Positions 14,796-24,319 of a stretch of DNA of 64,000 nt are shown here, piece by piece. The stretch comes from Serinicoccus sediminis (GTDB lineage Bacteria > Actinomycetota > Actinomycetes > Actinomycetales > Dermatophilaceae). Each line of letters begins with the position of its first letter. The stretch's first letter is position 1. A program made the position numbers and the translations under genes. The notes under the pieces were generated by a model. The model did no database searches. It saw nothing but the letters and a program-made list of their open reading frames with translations, and was not told where the DNA came from. Where the stretch lies: the NCBI RefSeq assembly GCF_004153545.1, contig NZ_SDVA01000007.1, forward strand, positions 124,001 to 188,000. The letters run 5' to 3'.

Positions 14796-17663
14796 GTGGC
14801 CAAGACTGCGACATCGACCCGTGCCGGCTCCGGCGGCGCCTCCCGGCGTCCCGCCAGCCGGTCGACGACGACCAAGGGCCGCGCGTCCGGGGGCTCGGGC
14901 CGCGGCTCTGGCCCGGCGTCCCGGCCGGCCGACGGCCCCTCGCTGCCGGGCCGGGCGCTGCGCGGCATCGCCGGCGTCACCGGGGGCACGGTGCGGGCGA
15001 TGACCGACACCGCCCACGACCTGGACCCCGAGCACCGCCGCGACGGCGCCGGGTTCCTGCTGCTGGCCCTGGCCCTCGTCGTGGCCCTGCGCGAGTGGTG
15101 GGGCCTGGACGGCTTCGTCGGCGACGTCATCCACGTGGCGGCCGCGGGCACCTTCGGGCGGGTCGCCCTGGTGCTGCCCGCGGTCCTCCTCTTCTTCGCC
15201 GTCCGCCTCTTCCGCGCACCGGGGGAGCAGCAGGCCACCAACCGGATGAGCATCGGCATGACCGCCATGCTCGTCGCCGCCAGCGGCATCACCCACCTCG
15301 CGACCGGCAACCCCGACTACGCCGAGGGCTCGGCGGTGCTGCAGCGCTCGGGCGGGATCCTCGGCTTCATCGCCTCCTCCATCCCGGCGTCGGCCATCAC
15401 GGTCACCGGCGCCTACATCGTGCTCAGCCTGCTGGGCGTCTTCGGCTTCCTCGTGCTCACCCGCACGCCGGTCCACCGGATCCCCGACCGGATCCGCGAG
15501 GTCGAGCAGCAGCTCTTCGACTCCGCGCGCTTCGACGAGGTCGACGCCGACGGCAACCCGGTGCCGCGCCGGCGCCGGGGGGCCGGCTCCGTCGACGGCC
15601 CGCGCGACGGCGACGTCCCCTTCGACCAGGCGGCCGAGGTCGACCGTGCGACCAAGCGCCGCGCCCGGCGTGCTCCGGCCGCGCGTGACGCGGCCAGAGA
15701 CACGGACACGGACCCGACCGGCGAGGTCGCGGCGACCGGTTCGCGCACCACCGCCAAGGCCGCCCCCCGGGGCGGGGCCAGGCCCGCCCCCGCGCAGGAT
15801 GCGCAGGGCGACTCGACCGACGAGATCCCCGGCCCGCGGCCCGGGCAGAGGCGCGCCACCGCCCCCACCGCGGTCGAGAAGGCCAAGGCGGCCAAGCGCG
15901 AGCTCGAGGCGCCCCCGACCGCCCAGCTCCCGCAGCGGGTCGAGCAGCTGCAGCTGGCCGGGGACGTCACCTACACCCTCCCCGAGTCGGCCCTCCTCAA
16001 GCCCGGCACCCCGCACAAGGAGCGCTCCGAGGCCAACGACAAGGTGGTGGAGGCGCTCACCGGCGTCCTCGAGGACTTCAACATCGACGCCCAGGTCACC
16101 GACTTCAGCCGCGGGCCGACCGTCACCCGCTACGAGGTGGAGCTCGGCCCCGGGGTCAAGGTCGAGCGGATCACCGCGCTCTCCAAGAACATCGCGTATG
16201 CCGTGGCCAGCGCCGACGTGCGCATCCTGTCGCCGATCCCGGGCAAGTCGGCGGTCGGGGTGGAGATCCCCAACGCTGACCGGGAGAACGTCAGCCTGGG
16301 CGACGTGCTGCGCAGCCAGACCGCGCGCAACAACACCCACCCGATGGTGATGGGCGTGGGCAAGGACGTCGAGGGCGGCTACGTCATCGCCAACCTCGCC
16401 AAGATGCCGCACATGCTCGTCGCCGGTGCCACCGGCTCGGGCAAGTCGAGCTTCGTCAACTCGATGATCACCTCCATCCTCATGCGGTCGACCCCCGACG
16501 AGGTGCGGCTCATCCTCGTCGACCCCAAGCGGGTCGAGCTGACGGCATACGAGGGCATCCCGCACCTCATCACCCCGATCATCACCAACCCGAAGAAGGC
16601 CGCCGAGGCCCTGGCGTGGGTCGTCAAGGAGATGGACCACCGCTACGACGACCTCGCGGCCTTCGGCTACAAGCACATCGACGACTTCAACAAGGCCATC
16701 CGGGCGGGCAAGGTGACGCCGCCGCCGGGGTCGGAGCGGGTGCTGCAGCCCTACCCCTACCTGCTCGTCGTCGTCGACGAGCTCGCCGACCTCATGATGG
16801 TCGCCCCGCGCGACGTCGAGGAGTCGGTCGTGCGGATCACCCAGCTCGCCCGCGCCGCGGGCATCCACCTGGTGCTGGCCACCCAGCGGCCCAGCGTCGA
16901 CGTCGTCACCGGTCTCATCAAGGCCAACGTGCCGAGCCGGATGGCCTTCGCGACGTCCTCGCTCGCCGACTCCCGGGTCGTGCTGGACCAGCCCGGTGCG
17001 GAGAAGCTCATCGGCATGGGCGACGCGCTCTTCCTGCCGATGGGCGCCAGCAAGACCATGCGCGTGCAGGGGTCGTGGGTCACCGAGTCCGAGATCCACG
17101 ACGTCGTCGCGCACGTCACCGGCCAGCTCAAGCCGAGCTACGTCGAGGAGGTCGTCGCGGCCCCGGTCCAGAAGCAGATCGACGAGGACATCGGCGACGA
17201 CCTCGACCTGCTCCTCCAGGCGACCGAGCAGGTCATCACGACCCAGTTCGGGTCGACGTCGATGCTGCAGCGCAAGCTGCGGGTCGGCTTCGCCAAGGCC
17301 GGCCGCCTCATGGACCTCATGGAGAGCCGGGGCATCGTCGGTCCGTCCGAGGGCAGCAAGGCCCGTGACGTGCTCGTCAAGCCGGACGACCTCGAGACCA
17401 CCCTCGCGCTGCTGCAGGGTCAGGACCCGCCCCGCCCCGAGGTCGAGACCGACACCGCCCCCTTCGACGCCGACCCGACGGAGGTCGCCGACGAGGACGA
17501 CGGCGACGCCGACGAGGGGCGGGCGCCGGCCGGCCGGGCAGCGCCCCAGCCCGCGGCACGGCGGGACAGCCGCTACGACGGCGACCCGATCAGCGGCAGC
17601 TACGTCGAGGACGAGGAGGAGCCGGAGAGCGAGGACGCCTGGTCGCTCACCGGACGCGACTGA
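14796..17663 (+). CDS. ftsK: DNA translocase FtsK
   Basis: A septum-anchored motor that pumps DNA during chromosome segregation, 955 residues from the GTG at 14796 (VAKTATSTRAG). A basic, Ser/Gly-rich N-terminus is followed by four membrane helices (about residues 85-215), an acidic/Ala-rich linker, and the RecA-like motor with Walker A AGATGSGKSSFVN and Walker B PYLLVVVDELADLMM. The C-terminal winged-helix gamma domain that reads KOPS follows (LLLQATEQVITTQFGSTSMLQRKLRVGFAKAGRLMDLME). An acidic tail ends the protein. The order rnj-ftsK-rimO is typical of Actinobacteria. Confidence 0.96.
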   Translation: MAKTATSTRAGSGGASRRPASRSTTTKGRASGGSGRGSGPASRPADGPSLPGRALRGIAGVTGGTVRAMTDTAHDLDPEHRRDGAGFLLLALALVVALREWWGLDGFVGDVIHVAAAGTFGRVALVLPAVLLFFAVRLFRAPGEQQATNRMSIGMTAMLVAASGITHLATGNPDYAEGSAVLQRSGGILGFIASSIPASAITVTGAYIVLSLLGVFGFLVLTRTPVHRIPDRIREVEQQLFDSARFDEVDADGNPVPRRRRGAGSVDGPRDGDVPFDQAAEVDRATKRRARRAPAARDAARDTDTDPTGEVAATGSRTTAKAAPRGGARPAPAQDAQGDSTDEIPGPRPGQRRATAPTAVEKAKAAKRELEAPPTAQLPQRVEQLQLAGDVTYTLPESALLKPGTPHKERSEANDKVVEALTGVLEDFNIDAQVTDFSRGPTVTRYEVELGPGVKVERITALSKNIAYAVASADVRILSPIPGKSAVGVEIPNADRENVSLGDVLRSQTARNNTHPMVMGVGKDVEGGYVIANLAKMPHMLVAGATGSGKSSFVNSMITSILMRSTPDEVRLILVDPKRVELTAYEGIPHLITPIITNPKKAAEALAWVVKEMDHRYDDLAAFGYKHIDDFNKAIRAGKVTPPPGSERVLQPYPYLLVVVDELADLMMVAPRDVEESVVRITQLARAAGIHLVLATQRPSVDVVTGLIKANVPSRMAFATSSLADSRVVLDQPGAEKLIGMGDALFLPMGASKTMRVQGSWVTESEIHDVVAHVTGQLKPSYVEEVVAAPVQKQIDEDIGDDLDLLLQATEQVITTQFGSTSMLQRKLRVGFAKAGRLMDLMESRGIVGPSEGSKARDVLVKPDDLETTLALLQGQDPPRPEVETDTAPFDADPTEVADEDDGDADEGRAPAGRAAPQPAARRDSRYDGDPISGSYVEDEEEPESEDAWSLTGRD

Positions 17664-17674
17664 CGCGGCCGCGC

Positions 17675-18814
17675 TCAGCCGTCCGCAGCGTCCTCGACGT
17701 CCTGCAGCAGACGCAGCACGTTGCCGTGGGCGAGCTTGGCCAGGTCCGCCGGCGACCAGCCTCGCCGGCTCAGCTCGGTGAGCAGCACCGGGTAGGTCGA
17801 GACGTCCTCGAGCCCGGCCACGACGTGCTCGGTGCCGTCGACGTCCCCGCCCAGCCCGACGTGGTCCACCCCCGCGACCTCGCGCAGGTGGTCGAGGTGG
17901 TCGGCGACCTCCGGCAGGGTGGCCCCGGGGCGGGGGTGCCGCTGCTCCCACGCCAGGCCGAACCGGGTCATCTCCGGGTGGTCGTTGGGGTCGACCCCGG
18001 CGGCCTGCGCCGCGGCCCGGGCCTCCTCCTGCCACTGCCAGCAGGCCGGCGAGACGAACTGCGGGACGAAGGTCGCCATGCACACCCCGCCGCCCTCGGC
18101 CATCGTCGCGAGCACGTCGTCCGGGACGTTGCGCGGCGAGGGGCACAGGGCGTGGGCGTTCGAGTGGCTGAAGACCACGGGCGCGTCCGAGGCCGTCAAG
18201 GCGTCGCGCATGGTCGAGGCCGCCACGTGGGCGAGGTCGACGAGCATGCCCAGCCGGTTGAGCTCGCCGACGACCTCGCGCCCGAACTGCGTCAGCCCGC
18301 CGTGCACCGGCTCGTCGGTGGCGCTGTCGGCCCAGGGGGTGTGGTGGTTGTGGGTGAGGGTCAGGTAGCGCACGCCCAGCCGGTGCAGCGTCCGCAGCAC
18401 CCCGAGCGAGGACCCGATCGAGTGCCCTCCCTCGGCCCCCAGCAGTGACGCGACCCGGCCCTGCGCCATCGCCTCCCGCACCTCACCGGCGGTCGTCGCC
18501 AGGGCCAGGCGGTCGGCATACCGGTCGATGAGGCGGTGCACCAGGTCCACCTGCTCCAGGGTCTGCACCACGGCGTCCGCCTCGCTCAGCGAGGAGGGGA
18601 CGTAGACCGACCAGAACTGCCCGCCGACGCCCCCGCGCGCCAGCCGGGGCAGGTCGGTGCGCAGCCCGCGCCCCGCGGTGTCCGCTCGCAGGTCGACCTC
18701 CAGCGCGTCCTCGGCGCCGACGAGCTCGCGCAGCGCCCAGGGCAGGTCGTTGTGCCCGTCGACGACCGCCGGCCCGCTGCCGTCCCACGCCGCCCGGTCC
18801 TGCGTCTCAGCCAT
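17675..18814 (-). CDS. Membrane dipeptidase (peptidase M19, renal dipeptidase family)
   Basis: A zinc dipeptidase of 379 residues that hydrolyses dipeptides. Visible features are the N-terminal metal site VVDGHNDLPWALREL, the bridging glutamate region LLGAEGGHSIGSSLGVLRTLHRLGVRYLTLTH, VVFSHSNAHALCPSPRNV, and the C-terminal HVGLGGDVDG. The start at 18814 (MAETQDRAAW) is preferred to an upstream ATG that would extend over the rimO promoter side. It is convergent with ftsK, 11 bp apart, and divergent from rimO. No secretion signal is present, so it acts in the cytosol. Confidence 0.92.
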   Translation of the reverse strand: MAETQDRAAWDGSGPAVVDGHNDLPWALRELVGAEDALEVDLRADTAGRGLRTDLPRLARGGVGGQFWSVYVPSSLSEADAVVQTLEQVDLVHRLIDRYADRLALATTAGEVREAMAQGRVASLLGAEGGHSIGSSLGVLRTLHRLGVRYLTLTHNHHTPWADSATDEPVHGGLTQFGREVVGELNRLGMLVDLAHVAASTMRDALTASDAPVVFSHSNAHALCPSPRNVPDDVLATMAEGGGVCMATFVPQFVSPACWQWQEEARAAAQAAGVDPNDHPEMTRFGLAWEQRHPRPGATLPEVADHLDHLREVAGVDHVGLGGDVDGTEHVVAGLEDVSTYPVLLTELSRRGWSPADLAKLAHGNVLRLLQDVEDAADG

Positions 18815-18893
18815 GCGCTCATCCGACCACGGCGCAGGCTGGCTCCGGGAGGCGGGGGCGGTGAGCAGGCACGCCGCACCCCAGGAGCGCACC

Positions 18894-18899
18894 TAGACT
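18894..18899 (+). promoter_or_regulatory. -10 box of rimO
   Basis: TAGACT sits 6 nt before the ATG at 18906, consistent with a leaderless transcript that would run through rimO, pgsA, cinA and clgR. Confidence 0.55.
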
Positions 18900-18905
18900 G
18901 CAGGG

Positions 18906-20426
18906 ATGCTCGAGACCACGCGTAGCGTCGCCGTCGTCACCCTGGGGTGCACCCGCAACGAGGTGGACTCCGAGGAGCTCGCGGGCCGGCTCGCTTCCGA
19001 GGGCTGGACCCTCGTCGAGGACGCCGCCGAGGCCGACGTGGCCGTCGTCAACACCTGCGGCTTCGTCGAGCAGGCCAAGAAGGACTCCATCGACGCCCTG
19101 CTCGAGGCCAACGACCTGAAGACCACCGGCCGCACCCAGAAGGTCGTGGCGGTCGGGTGCATGGCCGAGCGTTACGGCGAGCAGCTCGCCGCCGAGCTGC
19201 CCGAGGCCGACGCGGTGCTGGGCTTCGACTCCTACGGGGACATGTCGCAGCACCTGCGGACCATCCTGGCCGGCGGCAGCGTGCCCTCGCACGTGCCGGG
19301 CGACCGCCGGCGGCTGCTGCCCATCTCGCCCAGCGCCCGGCACACCTCCAGCAGCGGGGTCGCCCTGCCCGGCCACCAGCAGCCCGCGCAGCCGGCGCCG
19401 GCTGCGACCGAGCCCGCCGTGCCCCTGGAGCAGGTCGCCCCCGCAACGGGGCCCAGGGTGGTCCGCGCCCGGCTGGACGGCCGCCCGTGGGCGCCGCTGA
19501 AGATCGCCTCCGGGTGCGACCGGCGCTGCGCGTTCTGCGCGATCCCGATGTTCCGCGGTGCCTTCGTGTCCCGGACCCCGGAGGAGATCCTCGCCGAGGC
19601 GGCCTGGCTGGGGGAGCGGGAGGTCAAGGAGGTGTTCCTCGTCAGCGAGAACACCACGTCCTACGGCAAGGACCTCGGCGACCTGCGCCTCGTCGACGCG
19701 CTGCTGCCCGAGCTGACCCGGGTGCCCGGCATCGAACGGGTGCGGGTGTCCTACCTGCAGCCGGCCGAGATCCGGCCCGACCTGCTCGACGCCATGGCCG
19801 GCACCCCGGGGGTCGCGCCCTACTTCGACATCTCCTTCCAGCACGCCTCGGGGCCCCTGCTGCGCCGGATGCGTCGGTTCGGCGACCGCGCGTCCTTCCT
19901 CACGCTGCTGGAGCAGGTCCGCGACCGGGTGCCGGAGGCCGGCATCCGCACCAACGTCATCGTCGGTTTCCCCGGCGAGACCGAGGAGGACCTCGCCGAG
20001 CTCACCGCGTTCCTCTGCGCGGCGCGCCTGGACGTCGTGGGTGTCTTCGGCTACTCCGACGAGGACGGCACCGAGGCGGAGGGCTACCCGGACAAGCTCG
20101 AGGAGCACGTGGTCCGCGAGCGGGTGGAGCGGGTCGCGGCGCTCGTCGAGGAGCTCACGGCGCAGCGCGCCGCCGAGCGGGTCGGCACGCTCGTCGAGGT
20201 GCTCGTCGAGTCGGTCGAGGACGACGACGGCGAGCCTCGGCTCGTGGGGCGCGCGGGCCAGCAGGGCCCTGACGTCGACGGCGTCACCTACCTCGTCGAC
20301 GAGGACGGTGGTCTGCCGCAGCTCGCCCCCGGTGCGCTGGTCACGGCGCGGGTGGTGGACACCGAGGGTGTGGATCTGGTGGCATGTCCCATCGCGTCCC
20401 CCGGCAGCGAGGAGCCCGGCCGATGA
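18906..20426 (+). CDS. rimO: Ribosomal protein S12 methylthiotransferase RimO
   Basis: A radical-SAM enzyme that methylthiolates an aspartate of ribosomal protein S12. The N-terminal MTTase domain has the cluster ligands in [33 protein letters not shown] and [10 protein letters not shown]. The radical-SAM triad is C204-x3-C208-x2-C211 (CDRRCAFC). A C-terminal TRAM domain follows. An extra Pro/Ala-rich insertion of about 40 residues precedes the SAM domain, as in other actinobacterial RimO proteins. The sequence [12 protein letters not shown] separates it from MiaB, which is encoded at 55.7 kb. The stop overlaps pgsA (ATGA). Confidence 0.95.
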   Translation: MLETTRSVAVVTLGCTRNEVDSEELAGRLASEGWTLVEDAAEADVAVVNTCGFVEQAKKDSIDALLEANDLKTTGRTQKVVAVGCMAERYGEQLAAELPEADAVLGFDSYGDMSQHLRTILAGGSVPSHVPGDRRRLLPISPSARHTSSSGVALPGHQQPAQPAPAATEPAVPLEQVAPATGPRVVRARLDGRPWAPLKIASGCDRRCAFCAIPMFRGAFVSRTPEEILAEAAWLGEREVKEVFLVSENTTSYGKDLGDLRLVDALLPELTRVPGIERVRVSYLQPAEIRPDLLDAMAGTPGVAPYFDISFQHASGPLLRRMRRFGDRASFLTLLEQVRDRVPEAGIRTNVIVGFPGETEEDLAELTAFLCAARLDVVGVFGYSDEDGTEAEGYPDKLEEHVVRERVERVAALVEELTAQRAAERVGTLVEVLVESVEDDDGEPRLVGRAGQQGPDVDGVTYLVDEDGGLPQLAPGALVTARVVDTEGVDLVACPIASPGSEEPGR

Positions 20427-21043
20427 TCGGCCCGCACGACCCCGACGGCCCCGAGCTCGCGACGGCCGCGGTCCCGGGACCCGTGTCGTCCTGGAACCTG
20501 CCCAACGCCCTGACCGTGCTGCGCATCGTCCTGGTCCCGTTCTTCGGGTGGCTCCTGCTGGCCGGCGGGGGAGAGGACCCGGGCCAGCGGTGGTGGGCCC
20601 TGGTCGTGTTCCTCGTCGCCATCGGCACCGACTGGGTGGACGGGCACCTCGCCCGCAAGCACGGGCTGGTCACCGCCTTCGGCAAGCTCATGGACCCGAT
20701 CGCCGACAAGGCCCTGGTCGGCACCGCGCTGGTGGGCCTCTCGCTGCTGTCGCTGCTGCCCTGGTGGGTGACCGTCGTCATCCTCGTCCGCGAGGTCGGC
20801 ATCACCCTCATGCGCTTCGTCGTCATCCGGCGCGGGGTCATCCCGGCGAGCAAGGGCGGCAAGCTCAAGACGGTGCTGCAGGCGGTGGGGATCGCCATGC
20901 TGGTGGCGCCGGTGGCCGGCTGGTTCCACGAGCTGGGGGTCTGGGTCATGTATGCCGCCGCCGTCGTCACCCTCGTGACCGGCGTCGACTACGTCCGCCA
21001 GGCCCTGGCCCCGGCCGGGCGGCCACCGGTCGCGGGATCGTGA
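20423..21043 (+). CDS. pgsA: CDP-diacylglycerol--glycerol-3-phosphate 3-phosphatidyltransferase
   Basis: Makes phosphatidylglycerol phosphate in the membrane. The 206 residues carry the CDP-alcohol phosphotransferase signature: [12 protein letters not shown] followed by [11 protein letters not shown] fits D-x2-DG-x2-AR-x8-G-x3-D-x3-D. Five or so membrane helices surround it. [21 protein letters not shown] is the standard start of the first helix. It overlaps rimO by 4 nt and the next gene by 4 nt, so the block is one tightly coupled operon. Confidence 0.95.
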   Translation: MIGPHDPDGPELATAAVPGPVSSWNLPNALTVLRIVLVPFFGWLLLAGGGEDPGQRWWALVVFLVAIGTDWVDGHLARKHGLVTAFGKLMDPIADKALVGTALVGLSLLSLLPWWVTVVILVREVGITLMRFVVIRRGVIPASKGGKLKTVLQAVGIAMLVAPVAGWFHELGVWVMYAAAVVTLVTGVDYVRQALAPAGRPPVAGS

Positions 21044-21666
21044 CCGAGGTCTCCGGCGAGGCCGGTGCGACGGGGGCGGTCGGGCTGGTCGAGGCGTTCC
21101 TCGCGCGTGGTGAGACCGTGGGGAGCGCCGAGTCGCTGACCGGGGGGCGGGTGTGCGCGACCCTCACCGACGTGCCCGGCGCCAGCGGAGCGGTCAGGGG
21201 AGCGGTCGTCGCCTACGCCCTGGCCGTGAAGGAGCAGGTGCTCGGGGTGGACCCTGCCGTGCTGGCGGACCCGGGGCCGGTGTCCCGCGAGTGCGCGGTG
21301 GCCATGGCCCTCGGGGGAGCCCGGGTGCTGGACACCGACTGGTGCGTCTCGACCACCGGCGTGGCCGGCCCCGGGCCCAGCGACGGCGTCCCGGCGGGCA
21401 CCGTGCACGTCGCGGTGGCCCGCCGGGAACACGTCGTGGGCCACCGGGTGTTATCCCTGCATGGTGACCGAGACCACGTCAGGACGGCGACCGTGAGCGC
21501 CGCCCTCGGGCTGCTCCGGGACTGCCTGACGAGAGATGTGTCGGAGGGGGACGGTACGGTAGAGACATCAGGTGCCGCCACGGCATCCGCGCCCCCCACC
21601 GGGCGGGCTCGGGTCGACGCCGCGGCACGGCGCGAGGACCGAGACGCGAGAGGTGAGGAGGGATGA
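21040..21666 (+). CDS. CinA C-terminal-domain protein (nicotinamide-nucleotide amidohydrolase, PncC type)
   Basis: A 208-residue protein with the stand-alone CinA C-terminal fold. [27 protein letters not shown] contains the conserved serine/threonine core, and [22 protein letters not shown] the second conserved loop. The family deamidates NMN to NaMN. The GTG start overlaps the pgsA stop (GTGA). The conserved domain ends around LLRDCL; the last 45 or so residues are low-complexity and overlie the region where a clgR promoter would lie, so this tail is probably not part of the fold. Confidence 0.9.
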   Translation: MTEVSGEAGATGAVGLVEAFLARGETVGSAESLTGGRVCATLTDVPGASGAVRGAVVAYALAVKEQVLGVDPAVLADPGPVSRECAVAMALGGARVLDTDWCVSTTGVAGPGPSDGVPAGTVHVAVARREHVVGHRVLSLHGDRDHVRTATVSAALGLLRDCLTRDVSEGDGTVETSGAATASAPPTGRARVDAAARREDRDARGEEG

Positions 21667-21668
21667 CC

Positions 21669-22004
21669 ATGGTGCTGCTGCGACGCGAGCTGGGGGACGC
21701 CCTCCGGGAGACCCGCCAGACCCAGGGCAGGACCCTGCGCGAGGTCAGCGCCTCGGCCTCGTGCTCCCTCGGCTACCTCTCCGAGATCGAGCGCGGGGAG
21801 AAGGAGGCCAGCTCCGAGTTGCTGGCCTCGATCTGCCGGGCGCTGGACGTGCCGCTGTCGCAGATGCTCTCCACCGTCGCCGACCGGGTCAGCCTCACCG
21901 AGACGGCCGAGACCCAGATGACGACCGTGCTCACCGAGGGTCTCGCCCAGCCGATCGACCCGCGTCGGGTCGGCCGCCGCGACTCCGTCGTCTCGGCCGC
22001 CTGA
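21669..22004 (+). CDS. clgR: XRE-family regulator ClgR
   Basis: A 111-residue helix-turn-helix regulator that in Actinobacteria activates clp protease and other stress genes and is itself a Clp substrate. The HTH is seen in [40 protein letters not shown]. The C-terminus ends SAA, a hydrophobic Ala tail of the kind Clp recognises. The ATG at 21669 ([13 protein letters not shown]) is chosen because GAGGAGGG lies at proper distance; the ATG at 21663 would sit on top of it. It normally precedes recA closely; here recA is 27 kb away. Confidence 0.9.
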   Translation: MVLLRRELGDALRETRQTQGRTLREVSASASCSLGYLSEIERGEKEASSELLASICRALDVPLSQMLSTVADRVSLTETAETQMTTVLTEGLAQPIDPRRVGRRDSVVSAA

Positions 22005-22026
22005 GCAGGCCCGACGCGCGTCGCTG

Positions 22027-23424
22027 ATGCACCTCGACATCGGCCATCGACCCGGCTGCGTCGAGATCACCCTGACGCCGGGCCACGGTGAACCTGACAC
22101 CCGCAGGGGAGGGCTGGCGCGGCACACCGCGTCGTTCTCGGTCACGGTGGCACCCCGCTCGGTGCACCCCGACCTGCTCGTCCTGTCCGCCGTGCTGTGC
22201 GCCCGCCCGTGGGTCCGGCGGCAGACGACGGTCACCAGCAACCTCGGGGCCAGCCGGGCCCTGGCCGAGGCCCTGCGCGCCGGACCCGGGCTGCGGCTGG
22301 GCTCCGTCGACGCCGGGCTCGAGCCCCGGGCCAGGCCCGAGCCCGGGGTGCCCGGCCTGTGCTTCAGCGGCGGGACCGACAGCGTCGCGACCCTGGCGAT
22401 GATGCCGGAGGCGACCCGGTCCTACCACCTGCTGCGACGCGCGCCGGAGGGGGAGCGGCGCGCCACGATGTTCGACACCCGCGCGGCCCGGGAGTCCTGC
22501 GACGTCGTGCGCCGCCTGGGCCGGCGCGTGGACGTCGTGGACAGCGACGTCGAGTACCTGCGGGAGTCCATGGGCTTCCCGCACGACTTCACCACCGCCG
22601 TCCCGCTGCTGCTGCACGCGGACCGGGACCGGCTGGACGTCGTCGCCTGGGGCGCCCCGCTCGAGGCGACCTACCGGTTGCAGCGCGGCCACTACCGCGA
22701 CTTCGCCGACTCGCCCTTCATCGCCGAGTGGGGGCCGGTGTTCGCAGCCGTCGGGCTGCCGGTGTGCGTGCCGATCGCCGGTGTCTCCGAGCTGGTGACG
22801 AGCGAGATCGTGCACACGCACGCGCTGGGCCTGGCCGCCCAGTCGTGCGTGCGCGGGCCCCGCCTCGGCTCGCCCTGCGGCAGGTGCGCCAAGTGTGCCC
22901 GCAAGACCCTGCTCGCCGGCGCGGTGAGCGGGCAGTGGCCGGCCACCGACGTGCTGGAGCGGCAGTGGCGCGGCGCGGAGCCGCGCGGGCACCTGCTCGC
23001 CGACCCCATCAAGGTCGAGCCGGTGGTCGCCCACACCGTGCACCGCTACCTCGCCGACGGCGGCCACAGCACCCTCATGGGCCTCGTCGCCGACAAGGTG
23101 GGCCCGGACCCGCTGCCGTGGCTCGCCCGCTCCTACGAGCCCGCCCTCGAGCTGGTCCCGGAGCCCTACCGCGCCGAGATCACCGACCGGCTGCACCGGG
23201 TGGCCCCGCCCATGAGCCCCGCGCAGGAGCAGGCGGTGCGGGACTACGACGTGCGGGGGGAGGACCGGGTGGCGGCGCAGCAGGCGCTGGCCTCGTGGTT
23301 CGACGCCCATCCGCCGCAGGAGCGGTGGTCGAGGATGCGCGGCCGGGCCCGGCGGGAGGCGCGGGCCCGGATGAGGCGGGCCCGTGACTCGGCGCGGCGC
23401 CTCCTGCCCGGCACCCCCGCCTGA
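22027..23424 (+). CDS. PP-loop ATPase superfamily protein, QueC/asparagine-synthase-like, unknown substrate
   Basis: A 465-residue protein, 22 bp after clgR. The middle has a pyrophosphatase loop LCFSGGTDSVATLAMM (about residues 111-126), which binds ATP and adenylates a substrate. A later cysteine set CGRCAKCARK resembles the zinc-binding knuckle of QueC-type enzymes. The C-terminal 60 residues are very Arg-rich and helical. The length and the surrounding domains do not match QueC, and no other queuosine genes lie nearby. Related PP-loop proteins occur in surface-glycan loci. The function is unassigned; the start is uncertain because no ribosome site is visible. Confidence 0.75.
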   Translation: MHLDIGHRPGCVEITLTPGHGEPDTRRGGLARHTASFSVTVAPRSVHPDLLVLSAVLCARPWVRRQTTVTSNLGASRALAEALRAGPGLRLGSVDAGLEPRARPEPGVPGLCFSGGTDSVATLAMMPEATRSYHLLRRAPEGERRATMFDTRAARESCDVVRRLGRRVDVVDSDVEYLRESMGFPHDFTTAVPLLLHADRDRLDVVAWGAPLEATYRLQRGHYRDFADSPFIAEWGPVFAAVGLPVCVPIAGVSELVTSEIVHTHALGLAAQSCVRGPRLGSPCGRCAKCARKTLLAGAVSGQWPATDVLERQWRGAEPRGHLLADPIKVEPVVAHTVHRYLADGGHSTLMGLVADKVGPDPLPWLARSYEPALELVPEPYRAEITDRLHRVAPPMSPAQEQAVRDYDVRGEDRVAAQQALASWFDAHPPQERWSRMRGRARREARARMRRARDSARRLLPGTPA

Positions 23425-23461
23425 CCAGCCCGGCCCGGGCATGGCCGATCACCCAGGCAGC

Positions 23462-24319
23462 TCAGTAGGTCGGGCGCCGCCCGTGACCGAGGGGTGACTG
23501 CGGGCGCCCGTCGTCGGTGGGTGCGCGGCCGCCCTGGCAGCGCGGGCAGGAGAACATCACCCGTTCCTGGGGCTGGCGCCCGATAGGCGCCAGCCGGATG
23601 GTCGTCCCGCACCGCTTGCACGGCAGGCCCATGCGCCCGTGCACCCAGGCGTCGTCCTCGTTGACGTCCCCCCGACCGGTGATGGTCGTCCGCCCCGCGC
23701 GACAGCTGACGACGAGCAGGCGGCGCGCCAGCGCCAGCAGCTCGCGCACGCGCTCCTCCTCCAGCTCGCCGACAGGGGTCCACGGGTTGATGCCGAGGAG
23801 GAAGAGCGGCTCCGCGGTGAAGATCGTGCCCATGCCCGCCACGTTGCGCTGGTCCAGGCAGGCCTCGGTGATGGTCCGGGCGGGCTGCGACCGCACGTTG
23901 GCCAGGGCGGCCTCGGCGTCGTAGCCCGGGTCGAGCAGGTCGGGCCCGAGGTGGCCGACCACCCGGTGCTCCTCACTGGTCCGGACCAGCTCGAGCAGGC
24001 CCAAAGAGTCGCCGACCGCGACCCGGCGCTGCGTCCAGACCAGCATGCGGACGGTATGCCGTCGGCCCAGCGCGTGTCGACGCCCCACCGGGTGGACCCG
24101 CCAGGACCCCTCCATCCGCAGGTGGCTGTGCACGGTGACGTCGCCCTCCACCCGGTGCAGCAGGTGCTTGCCACGGGGCACCACCTCCAGGGTGCGCCGC
24201 CCGGCGAGGTCGGCCGTGGCATGGGCGGGGACCCGCACGTCCGACCCCTCGACGACCTCGCCCGCGAGCGCGCGGTGCAGCCGGCGTGCGGTCCGCCAGA
24301 CCGCGTCCCCCTCAGGCAT
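23462..24319 (-). CDS. Fpg/Nei-family DNA glycosylase (endonuclease VIII type)
   Basis: Removes oxidised bases and nicks the DNA. The 285 residues start MPEGDAVWRTA, with Pro2-Glu3 as catalytic residues after Met removal. A lysine in VVPRGKHLLHR, the H2TH region LDQRNVAGMGTIFTAEPLFL, and a C-terminal zinc finger (CKRCG and CPRCQ) follow. The GDAVWRTA start is that of actinobacterial Nei2 proteins. It overlaps the upstream gene by 8 nt. In mycobacteria nei2 lies beside lhr; here three genes sit between them. Confidence 0.93.
   Translation of the reverse strand: MPEGDAVWRTARRLHRALAGEVVEGSDVRVPAHATADLAGRRTLEVVPRGKHLLHRVEGDVTVHSHLRMEGSWRVHPVGRRHALGRRHTVRMLVWTQRRVAVGDSLGLLELVRTSEEHRVVGHLGPDLLDPGYDAEAALANVRSQPARTITEACLDQRNVAGMGTIFTAEPLFLLGINPWTPVGELEEERVRELLALARRLLVVSCRAGRTTITGRGDVNEDDAWVHGRMGLPCKRCGTTIRLAPIGRQPQERVMFSCPRCQGGRAPTDDGRPQSPLGHGRRPTY

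Noticed and set aside
14256-18146. A 1296-codon minus-strand frame opposite ftsK
   Set aside because: It is the antisense shadow of ftsK in GC-rich DNA; only its last 119 codons (the 2TM protein) are real.
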